A stretch of 64,000 nt of DNA, taken from NCBI GenBank assembly GCA_965204875.1, contig OZ242020.1:2108001-2172000 (forward strand). Reading direction: 5' to 3'. This DNA is from Aldehydirespirator sp965204875. GTDB taxonomy: Bacteria; Actinomycetota; Acidimicrobiia; Acidimicrobiales; Aldehydirespiratoraceae. Numbering within the stretch: the first letter of the stretch is position 1; each line of letters opens with the position of its first letter. Of the stretch, positions 1-9,200 are shown piece by piece. The position numbers were made by a program, and so were the translations under genes. A model generated the notes under the pieces. The model saw nothing but the letters and a program-made list of their open reading frames with translations. It made no database searches and was not told the origin of the DNA.

Positions 1-1
1 C

Positions 2-166
2 GCCGACGACTTGGATGCCGACTCGCTGGCGCTGATCGAGCTGGTCGAGGCCATCGAGGAGGAGCTGGCCGAGCGCGCCGTCGGCTTCCGCATCGAGGAC
101 GAGGACCTCGAGGATCTGCGATCCGTGCGAGACGCCGTCGACTACGTCGTGGCGAAGCTCGGTTGA
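2..166 (+). CDS. acpP: Acyl carrier protein, C-terminal part (5' end outside window)
   Basis: This is the last 54 residues of an acyl carrier protein, read in frame from base 2 to the TGA at 164-166. The DADSLALIEL segment carries the DSL serine that receives the 4'-phosphopantetheine arm, and the remaining acidic helices fit the family. The protein carries growing acyl chains for fatty-acid synthesis in the cytoplasm. Its stop overlaps the TTG start of rnc by a few bases, as in the usual plsX-acpP-rnc order, so the genes are probably co-transcribed. The N-terminus lies outside the window. Confidence 0.85.
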   Translation, partial: ADDLDADSLALIELVEAIEEELAERAVGFRIEDEDLEDLRSVRDAVDYVVAKLG

Positions 167-999
167 CGGCCGCGACCGCTCTGGCGGGCGCCGTGTCGCT
201 CGAGGAAGGGCTCGGCTACCGGTTCGCAGACCGCTCCCTGCTCGAGCTGGCGTTGACCCACCGCTCGTGGTGCTCCGAGCACGCGGGCTCGTCGTCCAAC
301 CAGCGCCTCGAGTTCCTCGGCGACGCCGTCCTCGGCCTCGTGGTCGCCCGGAGGCTCTACGTGCGCTACGGCAACCTGGCCGAGGGCGCCCTCGCCAAGA
401 TCCGGTCGGCTCTGGTGAACGCCGCCACGCTGGCCGAGGTCGGCTGCTCGCTCGGGCTCGGCGAGGCGCTGCTGCTCGGCAGGGGCGAGGACGCCTCCGG
501 CGGGCGCGCCAAGCCCTCGCTGGTGGCCGACGCCGTGGAGGCGGTGATAGGCGCGGTCTACCTCGACGGCGGCATCGCCGCGGCCGAGGGCGTGGTGGAG
601 CGACTCCTCGGCGCCCGCCTCGATGCGGAGGCGCGGTCACCGGGCCGCACCGACTTCAAGACCCGGCTGCAGGAGCTGCTGGCCGCACGCGGCCTGGGGG
701 TGCCTGAATATGCGGTCACCGCGAGCGGCCCGGCGCACCATGCGCGCTTCGCCGCCGAGGTCCGTGCCGGCGGTGTGGAGGCCACGGGCGAGGGACCCTC
801 AAAGAAGCATGCCGAGCAGCAGGCCGCCGCGGCCGCCTACGCGGCACTGTGCTCGCCGGGGGCGACGCAGGAGAACGGGTCGCAGGCGCGCCGGAACGCC
901 GAGGCAGAAGCGGCAGAAGAGGCGAGTCCCGACGTGTTCCGGCGGGGAGACGGGGTCGTGAGTCCCGTGAGTTCAGGGGAGGAGACAGAGCAGTGGTGA
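163..999 (+). CDS. rnc: Ribonuclease III
   Basis: This endonuclease cleaves double-stranded RNA, including rRNA precursors. The N-terminal catalytic domain contains the signature NQRLEFLGDAVLGLVV (about residues 46-61), and a second acidic cluster DAVEAVIGAVYLDGG follows. A double-stranded RNA-binding domain starts near DFKTRLQELL (about residue 164) and includes the SKKHAEQQAA segment. At 278 residues it is longer than the usual 220-240, because of a charged, low-complexity C-terminal tail of about 45 residues that follows the dsRBD. The start is TTG, overlapping the acpP stop. Its own stop overlaps the start of the next gene, so translational coupling is likely. Confidence 0.93.
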   Translation: MTAATALAGAVSLEEGLGYRFADRSLLELALTHRSWCSEHAGSSSNQRLEFLGDAVLGLVVARRLYVRYGNLAEGALAKIRSALVNAATLAEVGCSLGLGEALLLGRGEDASGGRAKPSLVADAVEAVIGAVYLDGGIAAAEGVVERLLGARLDAEARSPGRTDFKTRLQELLAARGLGVPEYAVTASGPAHHARFAAEVRAGGVEATGEGPSKKHAEQQAAAAAYAALCSPGATQENGSQARRNAEAEAAEEASPDVFRRGDGVVSPVSSGEETEQW

Positions 1000-1859
1000 T
1001 TCCGGTGCGTTCGGCGAAGGGGCTGCATTACGAGCTGCCCGAGGTGGAGACGGTGCGGCGCGACCTCGAGCGCGACATCATCGGACGCAAGATCAAGGCG
1101 GTGGAGGCGGCCAGCATGAAGTGCCTCAGCCGCTACGAGTCCGCCGACGACTTCGCCGCGCAGATCCAGGGGTCCAAGATAACCGACGTGCGCCGGATGG
1201 GCCTGTATCTCGTGATCGGGCTCGACAACGACTCGCTGCTGGTGCTGTCGCTCGGCATGACAGGCTCGCCCCGCCGCAACGCCAACAGGAATCCCAGACT
1301 CGACGGGACCGAGGTCGTCATCGCCTTCACCCAGTACGGCCAGCTCCGTTTCGTGGACGCCGAGGGCACCGGCGACCTCTTCGCGATCCCCGCGGACGAC
1401 CTGCACAAGACCCTTCCCGAGATCGCCAAGTACGGCCTCGACCCCGTGGCGACCCCGGTCTCGTGGACCGACATGGGCCGCCAACTCCTGCAGCGCAACT
1501 CCAAGCTGAAGGCGCTTCTCACCGATCGCACCTTCGTCGTCGGGATCGGCAACATCTACGCCGACGAGATCCTCTTCGAGGCGGGCCTGCGCTATGACCG
1601 GATCTGCAACACGCTCACCACCCAGGAGATCCGCCGGCTGCACCGCTCCCTGGTGGGCACGATACATGAGGCCATGAAGTACCGGGGCACGTCGGTGCCG
1701 GTGCGGCCCTTCGCCGACGCCTTCGGCAACCCCGGCAACTACGGCAGCCATCTCAAGGTGTGGGGCAGGCACGGGCAGCTCAGCGAGCGCTCCAGGCTGC
1801 CGATCAAGCGAGCCAAGTTCCGCGGCATCTGGACCTATTACTGCGACACGCAGGTCTAG
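993..1859 (+). CDS. Fpg/MutM-family protein lacking catalytic residues
   Basis: The gene sits where mutM normally lies (rnc-mutM-smc) and matches Fpg across its length: ELPEVETVRR near the N-terminus, SLGMTG, and the helix-two-turn-helix GIGNIYADEILFEAGL. The residues that make Fpg a glycosylase/lyase are gone. The catalytic proline that should follow Met is a tyrosine (HYELPEVE) behind an 11-residue extension, the position of E. coli Lys57 reads MGLYL, and the C-terminal zinc finger keeps only one cysteine (WTYYC). The start is GTG 993 (or 996), 8 bases after GGGGAGGAG at 976-984; the open frame extends further upstream but has no better start. It may bind damaged DNA without cutting it. Length is 288 aa. 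Confidence 0.85.
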   Translation: MVIPVRSAKGLHYELPEVETVRRDLERDIIGRKIKAVEAASMKCLSRYESADDFAAQIQGSKITDVRRMGLYLVIGLDNDSLLVLSLGMTGSPRRNANRNPRLDGTEVVIAFTQYGQLRFVDAEGTGDLFAIPADDLHKTLPEIAKYGLDPVATPVSWTDMGRQLLQRNSKLKALLTDRTFVVGIGNIYADEILFEAGLRYDRICNTLTTQEIRRLHRSLVGTIHEAMKYRGTSVPVRPFADAFGNPGNYGSHLKVWGRHGQLSERSRLPIKRAKFRGIWTYYCDTQV

Positions 1860-1913
1860 AGGTTGGTTGGCATGGCTCGGGAGGCGTCTGGTCGGCTTGT
1901 GGCCGGCCGGGGG

Positions 1914-1924
1914 TGGTATGGTCC
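1914..1924 (+). promoter_or_regulatory. Candidate -10 element shared by two SLH genes
   Basis: TGGTATGGTCC occurs here 74 bases upstream of the probable SLH gene start, and identically at 34950-34960 upstream of the third SLH gene. The second SLH gene has TGGTAGCGTC at 30634-30643 in the same position. TATGGT/TAGCGT preceded by TG would fit an extended -10 element. No convincing -35 box is visible, so this rests on conservation between paralogues. Confidence 0.4.
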
Positions 1925-1987
1925 GTGCTTGGTTCAGGTTCGTTCGTTCGGCGGTGTTTCTGCCGGTGAGTGGGAGGTTTCGGGTTG

Positions 1988-4900
1988 ATGTCGGGGTTCG
2001 TTCGGGGTGTCTTCAACGCTCGCGGGGGTCGGGCCGCGCCGCGGGCGGTGGCCGCCGCGCGGGCTGGTTCCGCGGGGGGGGGGGGCTGGCTGATGCGTGT
2101 GGCCGGTCGCCGCCGCGGCGGGGGTAAGCCTCGTTTGTTGTGGTGTGCGTTGTTGGTGGTTGGTTTGGTGGGTTCTGTTGTGGCAGCGGCGCCGGTTGGG
2201 GCTGCGCCTGTGGGCGGCAGCGGCGCGAAGGCTGATGCGTTGCCGGTGTTCTCGGCGTGTGTGGGCGACGCGACGCGTGACGCGGGGTTCGTGGACACCG
2301 AGAAGTTGGTTGCTGAGGCTGCGATCAACTGTCTGGCGTACTACGGGATCACGCAGGGCAAGACGGCCGAGCGGTTCGATGCGGGGTCTGAGGTGACGCG
2401 TTCGCAGATGGCGTTGTTCTTGCACCGGGCCGCTGGGGTGGCGGGGGTGGATTTGACGGGCGGCTCGGGTGCCGCCGACTTCGATGACATCGCTGATTTG
2501 GACGAGGAGCGCCAGGTCGCTATAAGGGCGTTGGCTCGCGATGATATTCTGGCCGGGTCGGGTATGGTGTTCCGTCCGGGTGCGAGTATCACGCGTGCTG
2601 AGATGGCGGTGGCTCTGATCGGGTTCTTGCGCCATGCCAGCCCCGGCCTGTTCCATCAGAGCGGCGCGATGCGGGGTCAGCTGATCCTGGGTTCGGGCGG
2701 GGTGCTGGATCATTTCGCGGATGCGCGTGGCGTTGTGCCTTCAGGTGTGGACACGGCGATCTCGTATGCGTATGAGCTGGGCATAACGACGGGCAGCGCG
2801 GCGGGCGCGAGCCTGTTCTCGCCTGGTGATCCGGTGTTGCGCAAGAATATGGCGTCGTTCATCACGCGGACGTTGGCGCACACGAAGCTGCGCCCGGCTG
2901 GTGTGACGGCGCAGGCTGATAGTGGCATCGTGGTGGTGTCGGTGCGCGACGCGGCGTTCAGGCCGGTGTCGGGTGCGCTGGTGGATGGGTTCTATGTGGA
3001 CTCGCAGCGCCGTTATAGGGCGTTTGATCTTCGGGGCGGGTGCAACGCGATCGTGCGGAGCGTAAACCGCACGTCGACACGGTGCGCGATCGACGCGCGT
3101 GACCCGGTGACCGGTGCTGATGGTGATGTCAGGTTAGATGAGTTGAGCGCGGCGACGATTGGTCGGGGTGTGACGGTGTGGGTGTGGACCGGCGGCCGCG
3201 GCACCCGTTACAGCGGCGAGGTGGACGCGTTCGAGTTGCGCATCGCCGGGGAGGCCGGGGCTGTGACGGCACCCGCCGCGACCGCTGCTGTTCCTGCCGC
3301 CGTTGGTGGCGGCAATGGTTGGGGTTCGGCCCCGGCAACCACCACGACCACGACGACTGTGGCACCTACGACGACTACAACCACGACGGTGGCGCCCACG
3401 ACCACTACGACTACGACTATGGCGACGACTATGGCGCCCACGACCACTACGACTACGACGACTGTGGCGACTACGACTACGACGACTGTGGCGACTACGA
3501 CTACGACGACTGTGGCGACTACGACTACGACGACTGTGGTGCCTACGACGACTACGACGACTACGACTACGACGACTGTGGTGCCTACGACGACTACGAC
3601 GACTACGACTACGACGACTGTGGCGACTACGACTACGACGACTGTGGCGACTACGACTACGACGACTACGACTATGGCGCCTACGACGACTACGACTACT
3701 ATGGCACCTACTACTACTACTACCACCACGACCACGACCACGAGCACGAGCACTACGACCACAACTTCTACGACCACGACGACTACGTCGACTTTGCCGT
3801 TGGGTCAGGCGGCGGCCGAGTCGGTGAGCGTGACCGCGGTTGGTGCTGCGGTGCGTGGCACGAAGATGACCGATGGCCAGCAGACCACCTACTATTCGAT
3901 GAAGTTCGGTGATTGGAGCTATTTCGATATTCAGCTGCTGTACACCGACGAGAGTGACGGCAACAAGGTGAAACGGGCGGCGTTCGGCAAGGACGGCACC
4001 AACCCGGTGACGTTGCAGGTGGTGCAGCGCAACACCGCTGGCGCGATCACCTCGATCACGGGCGTGCGCAGGCTTGGCCCGTCGGTTGATAACAGTGTTT
4101 GGGATCCGCTGTCGACAGGCGTGAGTGTGCGGTGCGGCAACGCGAATTGTCCGACTTTCAGTCCTGAGGTGGGTCCGGAGCTGATCACCGACAGCAGCGG
4201 CGCGGCAAGGTTTACGGTGGCGGCGCCGGCGGATCCGAACCCGGGTACGGCTGGTGATGTGATGACGTTGTTGGTGCGGGTGCATGAGGAGGTGAACGGG
4301 CCGCGGTCCAACACCAACCCGACCACCAACCACGGGTTGCATTACTTCTATGTCAAGGTCACCGATAGCGCCCGCATTACCAGCGGGACGCCGACGACCA
4401 CGACCGTGCCCTCGGGCAACGCGGCGACGAAGTGGACGGTGAGGTCGGTGGGCGCGAGGGTTGACAAGACGTTCCCGATAGCCACGGGATCGGGCAACGC
4501 GAGCACCGGTAACACCTATGTGGACGCCGACTTCGGGGACATGGTGAACGTCGTGGTCCAGCTCAAGGACAGCAGCGACGCGGACACCACCGTCGGCGCT
4601 GATGGCAGCGGCCCTGCGAACTTCGCGGTGCATCACATTCTGGTGTACAACTATCTGGTCCAGGTCTCCCGCAGGGGTGCCAACGTGGCGTTGTTCTGGT
4701 CGGATCCCGCGGGCAACACGACTCAGAGCTTCGGAACGATGCAGGTCACGAACCGCAAGGGCTACATCACGTACCCGGCCTGGCACGCTGATCCCGAGCC
4801 TGACGGTGATGGCAACAAGGCCAGCCTCGGCCTAGCGATACGAGCCGACACCAACGCCCCGGGCGCCACCGGTAACGACGGCACCACCCGCATAGCCTTC

Positions 4901-6064
4901 GCCATCGTCCGCTTCTACGAACCGGCGCCCACAACCACGACCACTACAACGACGACTACTACTGTGCCTGCCAAGCCGGGCAAGCCGGCGGGGCTGAGCG
5001 TGTCGCGGCGTGCGGCGAACTCGAACGTCGTCGACCTGAGCTGGACGAGTCTTGGCGACGCGACCGTGACTCGCTGGGCCGTTCGGTATCACAAGCCTGG
5101 GGAAACGAACCCCAGTAGATGGCAGAACATAGCCAACTCGGGTGCATCGACCACATCCCACGACATCACTCCCACTGGTGGCCTCACCAGCGGCGAGTGG
5201 CGATGGCGAGTGCGAGCACGCAACACCAGCGGCTGGGGAACCCCCTCGGACTGGGCGACACTTACCATCACCCCCACCACCACGACAACCACCACCACCA
5301 GTACGACGACGACTATGGCGCCCACGACCACTACGACTACTACTACGTCTACTACTACGACGACGACTATGGTGCCCACGACCACGACTATTGCGTCTAC
5401 GACCACTACGACTACTACTACGTCTACTACTACGACGACGACTATGGTGCCCACGACCACGACTATTGCGTCTACGACCACTACGACTACTACTACGTCT
5501 ACTACTACGACGACGACTATGGTGCCCACGACCACGACTATTGCGTCTACGACTACGACTGTTGCCCTCACCAACAAGGCGGCGAAGAGTTTCACGGTGG
5601 TGTCCATGACAACGTCAAATGGTTCGACCACTGACAAGACCATTGGGTCTTCGGCTACGTTCCATGATGCGAAGTTCGGGGATACAGTCAGCCTGAGGAT
5701 ACAACTCAAAGACGAAGACGGTGCGAATACCCGGGTGGGTGCTGATGGCTCAAATATTGCCACGTTCAATGTTTTCAGGTGGAGTATCGTCGGAACTTGG
5801 ACCTCAGTTAATAGAATTGCAGCATCTGGTCTGTTCGCCAATGGGAACTTCGTTAGAGAAATAGCTAGCATCAATCAGAACTTGACAACGGATGCGAATG
5901 GCGGCCTCACTATTTCGCTTACATTGACTGATCCCAGCACGAGCAGCGGATCTAAGTCCAGCATCGCCTACGCTGTGAGGGCAGGGACCAACGTGCCCGG
6001 AAGCACCGGCAACGGCAGAACGACGCCAATACGAATCGGCGTATTGCGATATTCCGAACCCTAA
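1988..6064 (+). CDS. Giant SLH-domain surface protein with Thr-rich linkers (paralogue 1)
   Basis: A secreted cell-wall-anchored protein of about 1358 aa. A long basic leader precedes a hydrophobic signal segment (LLWCALLVVGLVGSVVAA, about 2132-2185). Three SLH repeats follow (about 2250-2440, 2470-2640, 2700-2890), each with the F-D-I/A and RSQMALFLHRAA-type cores that bind wall polymers. A threonine linker (about 3335-3790) leads to two modules nearly identical to those of the gene at 30682, then an FN3 domain (about 4970-5270), a second threonine linker with 75-bp repeats, and a final module. ATG 1988 has GGGAGG 10 bases upstream; ATG 2093, just after a G12 run, is the alternative. Threonine tracts are probably O-glycosylated. 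The last 480 bases are visibly less GC-rich than the SLH part, suggesting module exchange. Confidence 0.85.
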   Translation: MSGFVRGVFNARGGRAAPRAVAAARAGSAGGGGWLMRVAGRRRGGGKPRLLWCALLVVGLVGSVVAAAPVGAAPVGGSGAKADALPVFSACVGDATRDAGFVDTEKLVAEAAINCLAYYGITQGKTAERFDAGSEVTRSQMALFLHRAAGVAGVDLTGGSGAADFDDIADLDEERQVAIRALARDDILAGSGMVFRPGASITRAEMAVALIGFLRHASPGLFHQSGAMRGQLILGSGGVLDHFADARGVVPSGVDTAISYAYELGITTGSAAGASLFSPGDPVLRKNMASFITRTLAHTKLRPAGVTAQADSGIVVVSVRDAAFRPVSGALVDGFYVDSQRRYRAFDLRGGCNAIVRSVNRTSTRCAIDARDPVTGADGDVRLDELSAATIGRGVTVWVWTGGRGTRYSGEVDAFELRIAGEAGAVTAPAATAAVPAAVGGGNGWGSAPATTTTTTTVAPTTTTTTTVAPTTTTTTTMATTMAPTTTTTTTTVATTTTTTVATTTTTTVATTTTTTVVPTTTTTTTTTTTVVPTTTTTTTTTTTVATTTTTTVATTTTTTTTMAPTTTTTTMAPTTTTTTTTTTTSTSTTTTTSTTTTTTSTLPLGQAAAESVSVTAVGAAVRGTKMTDGQQTTYYSMKFGDWSYFDIQLLYTDESDGNKVKRAAFGKDGTNPVTLQVVQRNTAGAITSITGVRRLGPSVDNSVWDPLSTGVSVRCGNANCPTFSPEVGPELITDSSGAARFTVAAPADPNPGTAGDVMTLLVRVHEEVNGPRSNTNPTTNHGLHYFYVKVTDSARITSGTPTTTTVPSGNAATKWTVRSVGARVDKTFPIATGSGNASTGNTYVDADFGDMVNVVVQLKDSSDADTTVGADGSGPANFAVHHILVYNYLVQVSRRGANVALFWSDPAGNTTQSFGTMQVTNRKGYITYPAWHADPEPDGDGNKASLGLAIRADTNAPGATGNDGTTRIAFAIVRFYEPAPTTTTTTTTTTTVPAKPGKPAGLSVSRRAANSNVVDLSWTSLGDATVTRWAVRYHKPGETNPSRWQNIANSGASTTSHDITPTGGLTSGEWRWRVRARNTSGWGTPSDWATLTITPTTTTTTTTSTTTTMAPTTTTTTTTSTTTTTTMVPTTTTIASTTTTTTTTSTTTTTTMVPTTTTIASTTTTTTTTSTTTTTTMVPTTTTIASTTTTVALTNKAAKSFTVVSMTTSNGSTTDKTIGSSATFHDAKFGDTVSLRIQLKDEDGANTRVGADGSNIATFNVFRWSIVGTWTSVNRIAASGLFANGNFVREIASINQNLTTDANGGLTISLTLTDPSTSSGSKSSIAYAVRAGTNVPGSTGNGRTTPIRIGVLRYSEP
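2074..2085 (+). repeat. G12 homopolymer in SLH leader
   Basis: Twelve consecutive G lie 7 bases before the internal ATG 2093 and inside the leader if translation starts at ATG 1988. With 12 G the leader is in frame with the signal peptide and SLH domains. Gain or loss of one base would break that frame, and would also alter the spacing of a G-rich ribosome-binding region for ATG 2093. This is the architecture of a phase-variable simple-sequence tract. Confidence 0.75.
3335..3790 (+). repeat. Threonine-codon minisatellite (linker 1)
   Basis: About 150 codons, mostly ACG/ACT/ACC, are broken by VA, VP, MA and MAP. Short units such as GTGGCG followed by six threonine codons recur at 24-bp spacing around 3460-3540 and again near 3620-3650. 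The tract encodes an extended, probably glycosylated stalk. Its repetitive DNA is a likely site of slippage and of recombination with linkers in the paralogues. Long valine-rich or arginine-rich reading frames in other frames here are artefacts. Confidence 0.85.
5326..5553 (+). repeat. 75-bp tandem repeats (threonine linker 2)
   Basis: Units start at 5369, 5444 and 5519, each beginning ATGGTGCCCACGACC and encoding MVPTTTTIAS followed by threonine and serine codons (25 aa per unit). The first two are essentially identical, the third is partial, and a diverged half-unit precedes them. The near-perfect DNA identity points to recent expansion and makes copy number likely to vary between strains. 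Confidence 0.85.
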
Positions 6065-6202
6065 AGCGTCAGGGCTTGATCGCCGCCAAACCCCACCGGC
6101 CGCAAGCCCCCTCCGCGGTTCCGGCCTCGTGCTGAGGCGCCCCGCCCCGCTCGGGCTGGGATGCCTCCGGCGGGCGGGCGGCGCCGGCTAGCGTTGCGCT
6201 CC

Positions 6203-9200
6203 GTGCATCTGAAGACCCTCGCCCTAAAGGGCTTCAAGTCCTTCGCCGAGCCGTCCTCGATCCACCTCGAGCCCGGCGTCACGGCGGTGGTCGGCCCCAA
6301 CGGCAGCGGCAAGTCCAACGTCGTGGACGCCGTGGCCTGGGTGCTTGGCGCCCAGGCGCCGAGCAGCGTGCGCTCCGCGCGGATGGAGGACGTCATCTTC
6401 GCGGGCACCGACCGCAAGCAGGCGCTGGGCCGCGCCGAGGTGTCGCTGACGATCGACAACTCCGACGGGGCGCTGCCGGTGGCGCTCAGCGAGGTGCGGA
6501 TCACCCGGACGCTGTTCCGCGGCGGGGAGTCGAGCTACCAGATGAACGGCAGCCCGTGCCGGCTGCTCGACATAGTCGAGCTCCTGTCGGACACGGGCGT
6601 GGGCCGCCTGCAGCACACCATCGTGTCGCAGAGCCAGATCGACTCGGTGCTCAACGCCCGCCCCGAGGAGCGCCGCGAGGTGATCGAGGAGGCCGCCGGC
6701 ACGTTGAAATACCGCAAGCGCCGCGAGCGGGCCGAGCGGAGGCTGGCAGCCACCGACGGCGACCTGGTGCGGATCGGCGACCTGGTGCGCGAGGTGCGCC
6801 GCCAGCTCCGGCCGCTGCAGCGCCAGGCCGAGGCGGCCCGCCGCCACGCCGGCCTGGTGGACGAGCTGAGGACTCTGCGAATCGAGCTGGCGGCGCAGGA
6901 GATAGACGGCCTGAGGGGGCAGCTCCGAGAGCACCGCGAGCGGGCAGAGGCCCGGGCCGAGATGCAGGGCGCGTTGCGCCGCGAGCTGCAGGAACTGAAC
7001 GGCTCCGCGGCGCGCAGCGAGCAGCGTCTCGCCGGGCACGGGGTGCAGGACTGGTCCGAGCAGCTGGCCCGCACCGAGGGGCTGCGCGCCCGCGCCGGCG
7101 GCCTGGCCGCGGTGGTGGGCGAGCGCCTGCGCAGCATCGAGCGCGAGCGCGCCGCGCTGGTCGACAACGATCTGGTCGCGAGCCTCTCGGCCGAGGTCGA
7201 GCACTGCCGGCAGGAGATCGACGCGGTCTCGGCGTCGCAGGCCGAGCAGGTGCAGGCCGGGCGCTCGCTGGAAGCTCTGCGGGTGGCGCTGGAGGCCGAC
7301 CGCAGCGATTTTCGCGCCCGCTGGGGTGCCTGGGACGAGGAGTCGTCGCTGCCGGGGTTGAGGGCGGCCGAGGCGGCTGAGGCGCGTGGCGAGCGGGCCG
7401 CGCTCGCCTCCGCGGTCGATAGCTACGAGTCCGAGTTGGCGCGGCTCGGCGAGCGCCTCGATGCCGCCTCGGCGCGCTTGGCGAGCTTGCAGCAGTCCGC
7501 TGATCTGCGCCGCCGCGAGCTCGGCCGCTTCCGCTCCGAGGCCCAGCCGCTGCGCGCCGCCGTCGCCGCGGCGAGGAGCGCGCAGGCGGTCGCTTCCGGA
7601 CGGCACGAGGCTGCGGCGGAGCGGCTCGCCGGCATCGAGGCGGATCTGCGCCATTGGACCTCACGGCGCGAGGCGCTCTGCATGGCCGCCGAGGCCCGCG
7701 ACCCGCCGGTGCCCGACGCCGCCGGCGCGCCCGGGGTGCTGGGAGCGCTCAGCAGCCTGGTGGAGATCAAGCGCGGCAGCGAGGCCGCGTTCGCCGCGGC
7801 CGTGGAGGACGCCGCGAGCGCGGTGGTGGTGCGAGACGCTGCCGCGGCGCGGCGCCTGCTCGCAAGCCTGGAAGCGAGCGACGCCGCCACCGCGGTCATA
7901 GTCCTCGAGGGGGTCGCGCCCGCCGAGAGTGACACCCTGTTGCCACTAGATGCCATGCCCAGAAGTCAACTCGAGGGGGTCGCGCCCGCCGAGGATGACG
8001 CGCCGCGTCACGGCAGCGGCGCGGCCACGGGCGGCCCGACACGGCCTGGTGACAGATCGCGCTCGGCCGGCGACGCGGGCAGCACTACCAGCGGCGCGGC
8101 CACGACCGGCTCGACACCGCTTCGCGGCCGCGTTCGATCACCTGATCCGGACGTCGAGAGGCTCTTGGACTCCCTCCTCGCCGGGGTCGTGGTCGTGGAC
8201 GCGGGCTGGCGGGATGCGGTGGGACTGGCCGTGTCCGACCCCGGCCTTGTGATCGTCACCGTCGCGGGGGATCGCTTCAGCCGCCGCGGCTGGCGGCTGG
8301 GCGTGCCCGCCGCGGCCGGGGTGCGTGCCGCATTGATCGAGGCTGATGAACGGGCCTGTGCCGCGGAGGCGGCCCGCGACGGCGCCGCGGCGGAGCTCGA
8401 GCAGGCCCGCGGGGCGCTGTCTGAGCATCAAGCTCACCTAGAGGCTCTCGGCGAGCGGTTGGCCGGAGCGGAGCGGGGGGCCGATACCGCAGCCGAGGCG
8501 CTGGAGCGCGCCGAAGCGGACCGCCGCGATCTAGATATGGCCTCGGGCGCGGTGCGCGATCATCTCGCGGAGACCGCTCAGCGCCTGGAGCGCTCGCGCC
8601 GCCGTCTCGGTGAGATCGATGCCCGCCTGCCGGAGCTGGAGGCGGCCGAGGCCTCTGACCGCGCCCGCGCCCAGCAGGCGGCACAGGCTCGCGCCGAGAT
8701 CGACCGCCGCTCTGCGGATCTGACCGCGAGAGCCTCCGCGCAGAGCATGCGCGACACCGGCCTGGCGCAGCACCGTGAGCTGCTCGAGAGGCGCCTCGCC
8801 GAGGTTGCCGGGCGGCTCGCCCGACATGAGGCGGCCAGCGCCGCGACCGAGGATCGTCTCGCCGGCCTCGAGCGCCGGCGTGTCATCCTCGAGGGTCTCA
8901 GCGACGCGCTGGCGGCTCGCACGGTCGTCCTGGACGCGGCGCTGGAGCGGCTGCGCACGCTGCGCCGGCGCCACTCCGAGCAGGCCCGACTGCTGGTGGC
9001 ACAGCTCGATGACCTGCGCAGGCGCTGCGCCGCCACCGAGGCCCGCCTGGAAGAGCTGCGTGCCGCGGCGAGCGTGGACGATGTGGAGGAGGCCAGGCTG
9101 CGGACCCTGCTGCAGGGCGTGGTCGAGCGCTTGCGTGACGACCACGGGCTGTCGCCGTCGCAGGCGCGGCGCCAGGAGGCGACACAGCTGCCCGAGGGCC

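Noticed and set aside
1970..1987. GTG 1970 as start of SLH gene 1
   Set aside because: The GGGAGG ribosome-binding sequence lies at 1972-1977, after this codon and 10 bases before ATG 1988.
3134..5874. Long Val-rich, Arg-rich and Asp/Tyr-rich reading frames in the threonine tracts, on both strands
   Set aside because: They are other-frame readings of the ACG/ACT threonine repeats in a clear coding frame, with no start signals or domain content.
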